64,000 nt of DNA, from the NCBI GenBank assembly GCA_907164885.2, contig OU015498.1, forward strand, positions 88,080,642 through 88,144,641, written 5' to 3'. The position numbers and the translations under genes were made by a program. Under the pieces are notes generated by a model that made no database searches, was not told where the DNA came from, and was given only the letters and a program-made list of their open reading frames with translations. Source of the stretch: Dolomedes plantarius (lineage: Eukaryota; Arthropoda; Arachnida; Araneae; Dolomedidae). Shown here one piece after another: positions 22,941 to 32,960 of this stretch. Within the stretch, counting starts at the first letter, position 1. Each line of letters opens with the position of its first letter.

Positions 22941-23197
22941 TATATGAGGCGTTGAAAGGCAAAGTGGTGTAAGTCACATTTTCAACTTTTTTCATTTGAG
23001 GGCAAATATGTAATCTCCATGTTCAATTTATAGTGGAATTGTAAATAGTTATTATTTGCAGTATTGTAATAATTATTATGAATTATAATTTGTTCAATTT
23101 AGGGTAGAATTTTTGGTAGTTTTTGCAGTTAAACTCTTTTGACTTACACCACTTGACTTACTGACTTACACCACTTTGCCTTTCACCGCCTCATATA
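22941..23197. mobile_element. 257-bp MITE with 36-bp inverted termini
   Basis: The left terminus starts TATATGAGGCGTTGAAAGGC and the right terminus is its inverse with one or two changes (complement TATATGAGGCGGTGAAAGGC). Both continue with AAAGTGGTGTAAGTCA. The interior is AT-rich without coding. A duplicated part of the terminus lies just inside the right end (near 23138). Confidence 0.85.
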
Positions 23198-23813
23198 TTA
23201 ACAACTAATTCATAAGTTTATTTAAATTTTAGAAAAAAAAGCCCTGACTAAGCCTAATAATTTTTGTACAAAATGGTGTTCATAAGTATTTCATCATTCC
23301 TTCATAATTTTAGCATGTGAAAGAATGATTTAAATTGTGTGGGAATGATCTGATTCCATTTATATATGTACCAAACAATAATTAAGAATAATCTAATGCA
23401 ATAAAGTGCATATTAAAAACTCATATAATTTTTAATTTGAGTAAGTAAGGTTAATCCATTTTAACTTATTATTTTATTGGGAGAAGTTAAAAATAAGCAT
23501 CAAATCTTCTAAATTTTAATGCTTTATCTTTATTTTTTTCAATTAAATAGTGTAAAATGGTCAATTATTTATTGAAAGTATGACAGTGATAATTGTTTTT
23601 CCTTGGCTTTTAAGAATAATGAAACTACTATGGGGAAACTATATAAGGAAGAATTTAGGCTGAAAAAAAAGAGTAAGATAGACTAAGGTGAGAGAAAAAT
23701 AAATCAGATTCAGTGTTGCTTGTAAAATTAAAAAAAGGAGAGACTAAAATATAAAAAAAAACCCTGAAAAACAGCAAGTCAAACCAGTAAATAATATGAC
23801 GCCATGTGAATTA
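23198..23813. other. AT-rich spacer
   Basis: No gene or clear repeat seen. Confidence 0.4.
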
Positions 23814-24577
23814 TCTCTCTATTCTAAAAAAAAGTAACTGCCGCTGCCGCAGCCGCCGCCGCTGTCAAAAGCTTGTCACGCTATCTCCTCCGTAACCGCT
23901 GGGGGTATGGGGTCGAGACCGATACCAATCGATGCAGAACAATGTGGGGAAGAAAGTAAGACATGTCTCATATTCGTCGGACTTTAAGTTTTTTTTTAAT
24001 TTTATGTTTTGTGGGAAAATATTGACTTTTTCATGTTCAGATTACGATAACTCGCCAAAAAAGGATCGTAGAATTTTTTTTTTTTACAATCTAAGACTAC
24101 AGACATTTCTCCTTCAAACAAGACCTCATTTGTTTAAAAATAATTTAAAACAGACTGATATTTTTATTAAAATTGAAAACCCACTTTTTGGAAAAATTTA
24201 TGCGTTTCGAGATATATAAATTCGATGCTCTCAGACTTATTATGTTACAAAGAAAATATTTATATCAACTGGAAGATGAAACCTTTCTCATTCATATAAA
24301 CTTCATTTCAAGTCTCTATCTTAAAATTTCGATTTTTAATTGAATTTTAAAGAAATACTTCAAAGAAATCTTCTCATTCGCTTCCTTTGCAGAAGGACAT
24401 GAAAGAAGTTCCGATTTTTCACCCATAGACGGGCTTCATCCATTTCGCCGGGAGAGGGGGGGAAGCTTCAACTGTAAACAAATGAATGACTCAATCGCTG
24501 TAAACAACTATTGAGTCATTCATTCACTTGATTCACCAGAGGAGCGAGCGTAGAGAGCCTAGGGGCAAAGCCCCTAG
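23814..24577 (+). mobile_element. Helitron-like element, right end clear
   Basis: The right end is a perfect 8-bp hairpin CTAGGGGCAAAGCCCCTAG (24559-24577) followed by T, a CTAG-T terminus. A plausible left end is A-TCTCTCTATTCTAAAA at 23814, but this is weak. Inside are a (CCG)-rich patch (23837-23862) and a T-arm-like hairpin with GGTCGAGACC (23911-23920). A 15-bp perfect inverted repeat AATGAATGACTCAAT (24481-24524, 14-base loop) is also present. Confidence 0.5.
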
Positions 24578-24885
24578 TATAAAAAAAAACTGAGGAAAAA
24601 CGTTCCACAAATTATTGACAGAAGAAAAGCAGTGAACAGGAAATATCAGAGACGGAAGATGTGCAACAGCAACATGTAGCAAGAATTCAAAAAGTATTCC
24701 TATGTTTATTAAGAAAATACGTCATTTGTAAAGATAATATAGTAACATTTAACAGTTTCAAAACAGAAAAAAGACGTGAAATACAAAAAGTGGATCTTGG
24801 AGAAAACTAATTCTTCCAAAGGTGTTAAAAAACTCGCGACAAAATCTGTAAATAAGGAGATACAAACAGCATTAAATTTAGTTAC

Positions 24886-25016
24886 TGTTATGTCTGTTAT
24901 ATTTGAAGTTGACTTTAAATAAAGACATCATTCTAGAATGATACGCTACTAATTTAATAGCCGAACACATCACAACAAGAAGTGGCTGTTGCCATACATA
25001 CAATGGAAATACAACA
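24886..25016 (-). repeat. 3' LTR of the gypsy element
   Basis: 131 bp, starting TGTTATGTCTG and ending ATACAACA on the plus strand. It lies 42 bp past the pol stop. One base differs from the other LTR. Confidence 0.95.
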
Positions 25017-25058
25017 ATTCTCCCACGCTTAAAATGGAACTATACATGAAATGAAAGT

Positions 25059-28000
25059 TCAGTTCGTGATATAGTCCTGTAAATAGGCTGGCTTGTTACA
25101 TGATCGTAATGATCGCCGGGATCCAAGCTGAGCTTGTGTATCTTGGATACTACAAGGTTGAGAATGAGTTTGTACATCTGGATTTTCGATATCTAGTTGC
25201 TGTAAATTAGTTCCGGAGTCAGGTACTGTTATCCACAGAGGTTGTGCAGGCACTTGTACGTTATCTGGCAATTGGTCTTTATCAGATTTAGTATCGGAAG
25301 TAAAAGATACAGATTTCTTTGGAATTTCAGTTTTTCTCAACTGATCAATGTGTCGTTTGAATGTATGTCCATCATCTAAATTTACTTCGTAATGTAACTT
25401 GCCAAATTTTTGAGTGATGGTACCCAATTTCCATACATACTTATTTCTAATGTGGCATCGAACTTGTACTCTGTCTCCCACGCTTAATTGTCTGGCTTTA
25501 ACTGCGTACTCATCATTTTGTGTACGTTTCATTGGTCGAACAGCATCAAGTTGAATGCGGATATTACGTTGTAAATACATTTCAGCTGGGGTTTTATTAT
25601 TAGATAAAGGTGTTGCTCGATATCGAAATAAAATTTCTCGTACTTTGGCATACATTGACAGTTGATCATCAGCTATTGCTTTTAGACGATTTTTCAGTGT
25701 TTGTACATTTCTCTCGGCTAATCCATTTGTAGCTGGGTGTCCCGGTGCTATGTGTTTCTGAAAAATCCCATTCTTAGCACAGTATGATTTAAACTGATCA
25801 CTCACAAAAATTGTTGCATTATCTGATACCATAACGTATGGATAGCCATGCACAGCAAAGATATCAGCAAGCATTTCTATAGTAGAAGCAGTGGTTGGAA
25901 CATTGCGACTTACTTTGATCTCTGCCCATCTTGATTTTGCATCAACAACTATTAAAAAGAAACAATCCTGGAAGGGTCCTGCATAGTCAATATGTATACG
26001 ATCCCAATTTTCTTTAGGTTCATCCCAGGGGTGAATTTGAACTTTTGAAGGATTGGTTTTGATTTCCGCACATGGTTCACATGTTCTTGAGATACGTGCA
26101 ATATCTTTGTCAATTCCCTTCCAATAGATATACCGGCGAGCTAGTTGTTTCATTTTTGTTATGCCAATGTGAGTTCGATGCAGTTCATCTAAAGCAGCTT
26201 TCTGGAGTATTTTTTGTATTAAAACCCTCTGTCCTTTGAAGAGGATTCCATTTTCCATGGTATATTCACAGCTAAGTTCAGGACTACTTTGAATTTCTTG
26301 CTTTATTTTTGACAAATGCTCATCAGAATCTGTTGCTGTTCGAATTGTGTCAGCATTTAACATGTCTGTTGATATTTCATTAATTGATACCATGCACACA
26401 AGATTTATTTCATTGTTAACTGCCATATCATTAGATGATTCTTTTTGAATTATTGGAGCTCTGGAAAGACAGTCTGCGTCTATGTTTTCAATACCCTTCT
26501 TGAAAACAACTTCATAGTCAAATCCTGATAAAAATGTGGCATATCGAAGTAAACGACCTGAAGTCATTGAAGGTAATTTTGTGCTTGGATGAAAAATTCT
26601 TGTCAAAGGTCGATTGTCAGTTATCAATTTAAAGTGTCTTCCAAAAAGATAGTTGAAAAAATGATTTACAGAAAATATAATTGCAAGAACTTCACGATCA
26701 AGCTGTGAGTAATTTTGTTCTGCTGTAGTTAGCGATCTTGAAGCAAATGCAATTGGTCTCTCTTGTCCATCAACGATGTGTGCAAGAACACCTGCAACAC
26801 CTACTGGACTTGCGTCGGACGTAAGTATTATTGGTAATGCTGGATTATATGGGGTAAGAGTTTTATCACTTCCTATTTCGATTTTCAATTTTATGAAAGC
26901 AGCTTCACATGCAGCTGTCCATCGGAAACCCGAGTCCTTTCGAAGGAGCTGTCGAAGAGGATAGGTAGTCGATGAATTATTGGGCAGGAAACGAGAATAA
27001 TATGTAACCATTCCTAGGAATCTGCGTAATTCTTCCACGTTTGAAGGTCGGGGCATCTCCATTATAGCCTTGACTTTCTGTGGGCTTTTAGAGATCTTGT
27101 TGAATTCTACAACATGTCCTAAATATTCGATTTTCTCTTGAAAGAATGAGCATTTATTCCGATTCAAGTGAAGATCGTATTTCTTTAATCTTTGTAGGCA
27201 TTGATCAAGATTCTTTTGACATTCAGCTTTTGTTGTCCCGTGCACAATGATATCGTCAAAATAGGACATAGTTTTGGGCAAGCCTTGGAGAATCTGGTCA
27301 ATGACGCGGTTAAATTCGCTTGGAGCAGTCTTAATTCCAAATGATAGTCTATTCATACGATAGGTTCCACGATGAGTTGACAAAGTTTGAATTATACTAC
27401 TTTCTTCATCTACTTGAACATGAAGATAAGCTTTGTATAAATCAAGGCAGCAGAAATATTTTGAATTTTTCAAACTGTTGAGGATATCATCAATTCGTCT
27501 GATAGGATAGTTTGCATTGACAAGACGTTCATTAACACCAGTTTTGAAATCAACACAGAGTCGAACGTTACCATCTGGTTTTGGAATTATCACCAGAGGT
27601 GATCCCCAATCACTTGTAGCTATTTTTGAAATAATTCCTTCCGATTCCAATGTATCCAATTCTTTATTAACTTTATCTCGAAGGGCGTATGGTACATCTC
27701 TTTCTTTGTGAAATACTGGCCTACTTTTTTCGCGAAGTTGTAATGACACTTTGAGTCCTGGAATACATCCTACTTTTTGCACAAAAATTTCGGGATAACT
27801 AGAAATAATATCATCATTGTTACTTATAGACTGCACTTGCAAGTCACTCGATTTTTTTTTCTTTTTAGAATCAATTTCTTGAAGGTTGATTTCAAGATGT
27901 CGTATCCAAGTACGACCAAGTAATGTATCGTACTCTTCCGGAACTATATACAATTCTTCACAGGATGTTTTTCCATTGTATGACACATTTACTATAACCT

Positions 28001-28517
28001 TTCCATCTGGTATAAATATATTACCTGTGTATGATCGGAAAGCAACACTGGAATTTTGAAGATCAGTTGAAATGTTAAGTTTGTAGAATTTATAACGTGG
28101 CATGAAAGTGAACCCTGCACCTGAGTCCACTTCAAATTGTTCTTCATGGCCTTCAATGTTCACATGAACAAAATATTTTTCAGCATCTTGTAAACCTTCT
28201 TTCCAATATTGGAAAATATCGATTACCTGGTTGACACCATAACGATAAAGTGATTCTTCATCATCAATATAGTTTGTAGAATTTGGATTTGTGGTGCCAC
28301 TATTTCTTTTTTCTTCAAGTAATGTCCGAATGCATACCTTCCGGATATGTCCCGATTTTTTACATGCACTGCAATGGAGTCGGTTGTAATCAGATTTGCA
28401 ATTCCTTGCTGTATGATTATCTCGGCCGCAACGGAGACAAAGATTCTTAATTCCAAGTCCTTCATAATCGATTCTGAATTGTAAGTTTGAACGGGTGACT
28501 TTGGATTTGGTTTGCAA
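25059..28517 (-). CDS. pol: gypsy pol (zinc knuckles, protease, RT, RNase H, integrase), 1152 aa
   Basis: One uninterrupted frame of 1152 codons. Two zinc knuckles are at about residues 27-40 (CLRCGRDNHTARNC) and 49-62 (CSACKKSGHIRKVC). Protease active site DSGA is at 131-134. Reverse transcriptase spans about 280-500, with LDLYKAYLHVQVD and YFDD at 419-422. RNase H Asp is in TSDAS (568) and TDNRPL (634). The integrase HHCC finger lies at about 780-816 (HRTHIGI, CEPC), with D844, D899 and E935 (35 residues between the last two). A GPY-type C-terminal domain is near 1010-1062. It copies element RNA into DNA and integrates it. The frame begins without a canonical start, one base (+1) from the gag frame, so expression probably needs frameshifting or a single-base change has split the frames. 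All catalytic residues I can check are present. Confidence 0.96.
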   Translation of the reverse strand: MQTKSKVTRSNLQFRIDYEGLGIKNLCLRCGRDNHTARNCKSDYNRLHCSACKKSGHIRKVCIRTLLEEKRNSGTTNPNSTNYIDDEESLYRYGVNQVIDIFQYWKEGLQDAEKYFVHVNIEGHEEQFEVDSGAGFTFMPRYKFYKLNISTDLQNSSVAFRSYTGNIFIPDGKVIVNVSYNGKTSCEELYIVPEEYDTLLGRTWIRHLEINLQEIDSKKKKKSSDLQVQSISNNDDIISSYPEIFVQKVGCIPGLKVSLQLREKSRPVFHKERDVPYALRDKVNKELDTLESEGIISKIATSDWGSPLVIIPKPDGNVRLCVDFKTGVNERLVNANYPIRRIDDILNSLKNSKYFCCLDLYKAYLHVQVDEESSIIQTLSTHRGTYRMNRLSFGIKTAPSEFNRVIDQILQGLPKTMSYFDDIIVHGTTKAECQKNLDQCLQRLKKYDLHLNRNKCSFFQEKIEYLGHVVEFNKISKSPQKVKAIMEMPRPSNVEELRRFLGMVTYYSRFLPNNSSTTYPLRQLLRKDSGFRWTAACEAAFIKLKIEIGSDKTLTPYNPALPIILTSDASPVGVAGVLAHIVDGQERPIAFASRSLTTAEQNYSQLDREVLAIIFSVNHFFNYLFGRHFKLITDNRPLTRIFHPSTKLPSMTSGRLLRYATFLSGFDYEVVFKKGIENIDADCLSRAPIIQKESSNDMAVNNEINLVCMVSINEISTDMLNADTIRTATDSDEHLSKIKQEIQSSPELSCEYTMENGILFKGQRVLIQKILQKAALDELHRTHIGITKMKQLARRYIYWKGIDKDIARISRTCEPCAEIKTNPSKVQIHPWDEPKENWDRIHIDYAGPFQDCFFLIVVDAKSRWAEIKVSRNVPTTASTIEMLADIFAVHGYPYVMVSDNATIFVSDQFKSYCAKNGIFQKHIAPGHPATNGLAERNVQTLKNRLKAIADDQLSMYAKVREILFRYRATPLSNNKTPAEMYLQRNIRIQLDAVRPMKRTQNDEYAVKARQLSVGDRVQVRCHIRNKYVWKLGTITQKFGKLHYEVNLDDGHTFKRHIDQLRKTEIPKKSVSFTSDTKSDKDQLPDNVQVPAQPLWITVPDSGTNLQQLDIENPDVQTHSQPCSIQDTQAQLGSRRSLRSCNKPAYLQDYITN

Positions 28518-29265
28518 ACTTGGGACTTCGATATCTCGAAACTTGGTTTACATTTTCATTAAAATCAGTTTTAGAAGCTGAATTAATCGAAAGTTCTCGA
28601 CTATCAATTTTTGATGCTTCTAAGGCTATTGCTTTTTTGGCTATTTCATCAAATGTAAGGATTACAGACTGTAAAATCTGCTCTCGAATTGAGTTATCTC
28701 GAATGCCACGTACAAATTGTGCTCGTAAAAAGATATCCGTTATTGACGTTTTACATTAGCAAGGGGAAATAAATTCACAATATATAATATCTCGTCGAAG
28801 TGTTGCTATATAATCAGCAATTGCCTGATTTTCAGTTTGATATATTGATAAAAATTTATGTTGGGACACAAGAATATTCTTCTTCGGACAAAGGTGAGTT
28901 TCGAACGTATTCATTAGTTCATCATATGTCAATTCAGCTGGAGTCTTTGGCGATACTAATGCAGCTAACATATTATAATTTGATGCGCCAATTGAATTAA
29001 GAAGTATCTGAGCACACAATTCTTTGTTTGAGATTATTTTCTTCGTGTTAAGAAAATTTTCAAAACGTTGTCGATAAAATTTGAATGATTCCGTTTTAGA
29101 ATCGAAACATTCGAATGTCTGAGGGAAAACAAAATGTACTGATTGTTCATTAGCATTTGACGATTGTGGAACGCTTGCTGCTTGCATTGGTAATAGTTTC
29201 TCAAGAAATTGTTTTTGCTGAGTTTGAAAAACAGCCATAAATTGTTGAAATTGATCAGCGTTCAT
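28480..29265 (-). pseudogene. gag: gypsy gag with one in-frame stop
   Basis: From the ATG at 29265 the frame encodes a capsid-type protein (MNADQFQQFMAVFQTQQKQF..., then FECFDSKTESFKFYRQRFEN) and meets a TAA at 28756-28758 after CEFISPC. The same frame reopens (CKTSITDIFLRAQFVRGIRD) and runs to about 28480, overlapping the start of pol. The region after the stop is clearly still gag-like, so the TAA is a point mutation. The zinc knuckles of the nucleocapsid are in the pol frame. Gag forms the virus-like particle of the element; this copy cannot make the full product without readthrough. Confidence 0.85.
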
Positions 29266-29414
29266 ATTGAGAACAAGTTAGAAATCGAGGTTTGAAACCT
29301 AGGCCTAACGCATGTACAGTACTTGAATAATAATAGTAGTAAAATATATGCAGGAAATAAATGTTCAATTTAAATATAAAGTGCATTTAAAAAGGTTTTT
29401 ACCTTGTCGCCAAC

Positions 29415-29545
29415 TGTTATGTCTGTTATATTTGAAGTTGACTTTAAATAAAGACACCATTCTAGAATGATACGCTACTAATTTAATAGCCGAACACATC
29501 ACAACAAGAAGTGGCTGTTGCCATACATACAATGGAAATACAACA
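29415..29545 (-). repeat. 5' LTR of the gypsy element
   Basis: 131 bp, identical to 24886-25016 except C at 29457. The primer-binding site lies just inside at 29402-29412. Confidence 0.95.
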
Positions 29546-30237
29546 GTTACTAAATTGAAAGAGAATATAAACTGTTATTTGGTTCATCTTGGCAACATTA
29601 AACATCAATATACAGGCATAGCAGATTTAAAGAAGAATCTACAACCTAATGCAGTACTAATAATACATACAGACTTCAGTGAAAATTACTGTTGTAAGTA
29701 TAGTGAAGAAATCCAATCAGTAAACTTTGATGGAGTTCTCAAACAAATTTCATTGCACAAAGATGTGCAACGAAACTGTGTTCTTTACCAGACACAAAAG
29801 GATTCGTTAACATTGATTCCTTTTTCCACGGCAAGCAAATGACTCAAACATGACACATCGGCCACCTGGGCTCATCTACAAACCATTTCAAAATATTTTT
29901 TTCAAGAACCAGCATTCAATTTATACTGTTCATGTCTTAGGTAATGGACCCTGTACACAATACAGAAACAAAATGTTTCATTTGTTAAGGTAACACATCC
30001 CAGCATCCAAAACGTGACATGGAATTGTACAGAGGCAGGCCATGGGGAAGGTGCATTTGACAGTATAGGAGAAACTTTTAAAGCGTACAACAGATAGAAT
30101 TAATTATAGCTGAAAATAAAGAAGTCAACACATTTGAAACTTTAATCAAAATTTCAAGCTCATCAAATTACATTTAATTCAAGCTTATCAAATACATTTA
30201 TTTTCTAATTCACAAATTAAAATTTTAAAAATTAAAA

Positions 30238-30635
30238 TTATTGGGGATATTTGAAGAAAGTAAATTTAAAATTCAGTAATATACTTATTTCAACTTATTC
30301 ATTCATTTATTTTGTTAAAATCCCTTTAAATCCTGTGTTATATATGTAGTTCAGATTTTAAAACATACTAAATTACGTAGAAGTAGAAAGAATGACGTAT
30401 TTTCTTAATAAACATAGGAATACTATTTGAATATTTGAAGAAAGTAAATTTAAAACGTAAAATTAAAGTAAATTTAAAAATTATTGGGGACATTTGAAGA
30501 AAGTAAATTTAAAATTCAATAATATACTTATTTCAATTTATTCATTTATTTATTTTCTTAAAATCCCTTTAAATCCTGTGTTATATATGTAATTCAGATT
30601 TTAAAACATACTAAATTACGTAGAAATAGAAAAAA
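30238..30635 (+). repeat. local direct duplication, period ~241 bp
   Basis: 30238-30390 and 30479-30635 share ATTATTGGGGAYATTTGAAG, AAATCCCTTTAAATCCTGTG and AAACATACTAAATTACGTAG in order with few changes. A partial third start (TATTTGAAGAAAGTAAATTT) is at 30431. A ~36-base block between the copies (30388-30424) is the inverse of 24690-24724. Confidence 0.85.
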
Positions 30636-30733
30636 AACTTATAATAAAAAGATTCCCATATAAGCCAACAGATGGCAGCAGGAGCAAAACGAAACTGATG
30701 ATGGATTTAGATTGCTGTCTGTAGACGCTTGTC

Positions 30734-32670
30734 ATTTTAATGAGCCGTTACGCCAAACATTTCTCGTGCTCGTAAATGTCTTGAACATTCGTATTTCAAT
30801 AAGCTGTTACGCCAAATAGATGCTCTTGTTAACTTGACGGTTGAAAATTATTTTTAGATAGTGATTTTCATAATTTTGGAATGTGGTCGCTGTCTAATCA
30901 AATTCTCGTTATAGAAATTTGTCGGAGATAGTGAATAAATGATTTATATGCTAAAATCATCTGTCATGTCTGTATACATTGATTTAGAAATTTAATAAAA
31001 ACAATTGCAGGCGATTCCGAGATCTTTCTGGCCTAATCTTTATTCTTATCTCAGCTGACTGGAAATAGTTTCGAAGTTAAGTTAGAATAAAAGACAGCTG
31101 TGATGGAATTATTCGTTTTATCGGAAAATATCGTTTTTCTTACAATGTAAGGAGATACATACTCATTATTTTTTATATTATGGATTTATATAATCTCTTA
31201 ATTAGATAGCATCATAAATGTAACATCTTAATATTCAATTATTTCATATTATATTTTCTAAACTCCTAGCATCAGTGATATTTATTGTAACTGAGCGATG
31301 TTTGGGATTCTACATTCCACAAATTATTTTAGTTCTAGAAACATGTAACGTTTTTGGATGTAGTTTTAAAATAGTGCCTAGTCTATGTTAGTGCTATGAG
31401 TAACATAATGCCAATCATTGGTAAATATATCCCAAAATTAAGTTTATATGTTAAATAAATCTTGACTGAGGACTTTGTTTCAAATTGCAGCAATTGATTG
31501 TTGAATTAACAAAGTTTGAATTGTTGTTATTATTAAAAATTGTATACTAACAGAGAAAATTTATTAATTGTTAACAGCTAGTTTTGAAACCGCTTTTAAA
31601 TAATGTATTTGAAAATTGAGTTTCATACTTGATAAACTTGTTAAGTCTTGGATGAGGTTTTCAAAAAACAATTCTTTGAAAGTTGGTTATAGTATTTTTT
31701 TAAAGTATATGTTGTCAAAACAGTTAAATCTTGAATAAAACCCATACTCGCATTTGATATTAATATATTTCATTTTATATACATTGCGAACGAAACATTG
31801 TAAATGTTAATTGTTTTTTATTTATTATATTCATAAATTGTACTATTAATGCTTGCTAGGCCATGACTTTAAAAGTATATCATACATAGTATTTTATGAG
31901 CATCATGATTATCTTTTAGGATAATTGGAGAACTGATTAAACATGCTGTTATAAAAATGAAATATAAATATAATGCTGTGAAGGTGTGATAATCCTGATG
32001 AGAGAGAGTAAAAGATAAAATCATTCAATTTTGTTATAAATTATAGTTTGTTATAATTATTAAGTAGATAGTAATAAAAAAAATATTCTTACAGCTTTCA
32101 GTAGCAATTTCAATTTTTAAAGTTATATTTTAACCAAATATTAAAGGAAAGTACAAAATAAGATAAATTTTTTAAGACTACATTATTCTTTATTATTTTT
32201 GATCACTTATCTTTGGTTGGTCAAAATGTTCCTAAGTCATCTGCATAACATTTAAAACAATTATCCACCATAAAACATATATTTCTTGCTGACCAATAAA
32301 AAGAGATAGAAATAAAGATGAAATACTATTTCTCATTTAACTTGTTCTAACAAAAAAGTCAGCAGATTCTGTAAAAACAAAATAACCGAATTGAATTTTT
32401 TCTCTCTCTCATGAAACAAATTCTGATCAAATTCCTTATAACAGATCATACTGAAGTCTTAATACCCTGCAACTGATCAATTCTTTATTGAAATTTCCAT
32501 AATATTTGATATGTATATCAATCAACAATTATTTTTTCTTCTCGAACACACCTACTACTTTGTTATATTAATGTTCATAACAGGCAGAATAAGCCATGTT
32601 CTTCTGTTTAAGTGGTAATTTTAAAATTTAAGAAAGTATGACTTTTATTTTCATACTTTACAATTTAACT
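30734..32670. other. AT-rich intergenic DNA
   Basis: No gene, no clear mobile element seen. Confidence 0.4.
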
Positions 32671-32674
32671 CTTG

Positions 32675-32960
32675 ATGCCGGCCAATTGGTACAGGGGTTT
32701 GGCCCACGGATTTTCATTGAGGGCCTTCACAGCCCGGTTGTGGGTTTGATTCCCACTTGTTTGAGGATAAGGCTGAGATTAGGGAGCTATGTTGGCTCAC
32801 TTATATGGTGCTCCCACATTAAAGAAGCCAACAAATTTGCGATGTGGATGGGTGAATGTTGTATTTGAGAAAGTGGCAGCCGCATTGGTAACACCTTATG
32901 AGTCTGACACAAAAGAGCCGATTTCACAATGTCTTCTATATATACATTAAAAGCAATAAA
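32675..32960 (+). mobile_element. tRNA-derived SINE
   Basis: A tRNA-like head carries an A box (TTGGTACAGGGG, 32687-32698) and a B box (GGTTTGATTCC, 32743-32753) at normal spacing. The B box sits in a TGGG...CCCA stem. A ~180-bp body and an A-rich tail (near 32945-32960) follow. Together these mark an RNA polymerase III-transcribed SINE. The open frame over it is incidental. Confidence 0.8.

Larger units (their letters stand above)
24881..29550 (-). mobile_element. complete Ty3/gypsy LTR retrotransposon with GTTAC target duplication
   Basis: Two 131-bp LTRs (24886-25016 and 29415-29545) differ at one base (T24928 versus C29457). They are bordered by a perfect 5-bp duplication GTTAC (24881-24885 and 29546-29550). 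On the element's own (minus) strand the LTR runs TGTTG...AACA. A primer-binding site complement CCTTGTCGCCA sits 2 bases from the 5' LTR (29402-29412), and a purine-rich tract (GCGTGGGAGAA) precedes the 3' LTR. gag and pol lie in between. There is no envelope gene. Near-identical LTRs mean a recent insertion. Confidence 0.97.
24585..30093 (+). pseudogene. unclassified gene (DFSENY / QYRNK / GHGEGAF motifs), split by a gypsy insertion
   Basis: The frame before the insertion (WILEKTNSSKGVKKLATKS..., near 24791-24885) continues in phase after it (29551 onward). It reads LVHLGNIKHQYTGI, VLIIHTDFSENYCCKYSEEI and ISLHKDVQ to a stop at 29839. Beyond it, in other frames, NGPCTQYRNKMFHLL (near 29940) and NVTWNCTEAGHGEGAFDSIG (near 30010-30070) follow. 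Proteins with DFxENY...E-QS, DGPCxQYRNK and GHGKGxxDGxG in this order occur widely in invertebrates as unnamed, repetitive genes. I regard them as likely transposase-like, but this is inference. The frame breaks after 29839 show the copy was decaying independently of the insertion. Confidence 0.6.
21094..30733. mobile_element. candidate composite DNA transposon bounded by ~90-bp inverted repeats
   Basis: The end at 21094-21189 is the inverse of 30648-30733: GCCAACAGATGGCAGCAGG, AGCAAAACGAAACTGATG and GATTGCTGTCTGTAGACGC are shared. The left copy has an 11-base insert. Inside lie a zinc-finger gene remnant (21348) and an unclassified DFSENY-type gene (24585-30093), both on the plus strand, plus later insertions (MITE, Helitron end, gypsy). 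Without these the span would be about 4 kb. Outer target duplications were not found, so one element is a hypothesis. Two chance-oriented copies of a dispersed repeat would look the same. Confidence 0.4.

Noticed and set aside
23932..24219. 95-codon open frame inside the Helitron-like element
   Set aside because: AT-driven composition, no homology recognised.
24682..24886. LTR at the left side extending beyond 24886
   Set aside because: The shared sequence starts exactly at TGTTATG, after GTTAC, on both sides.
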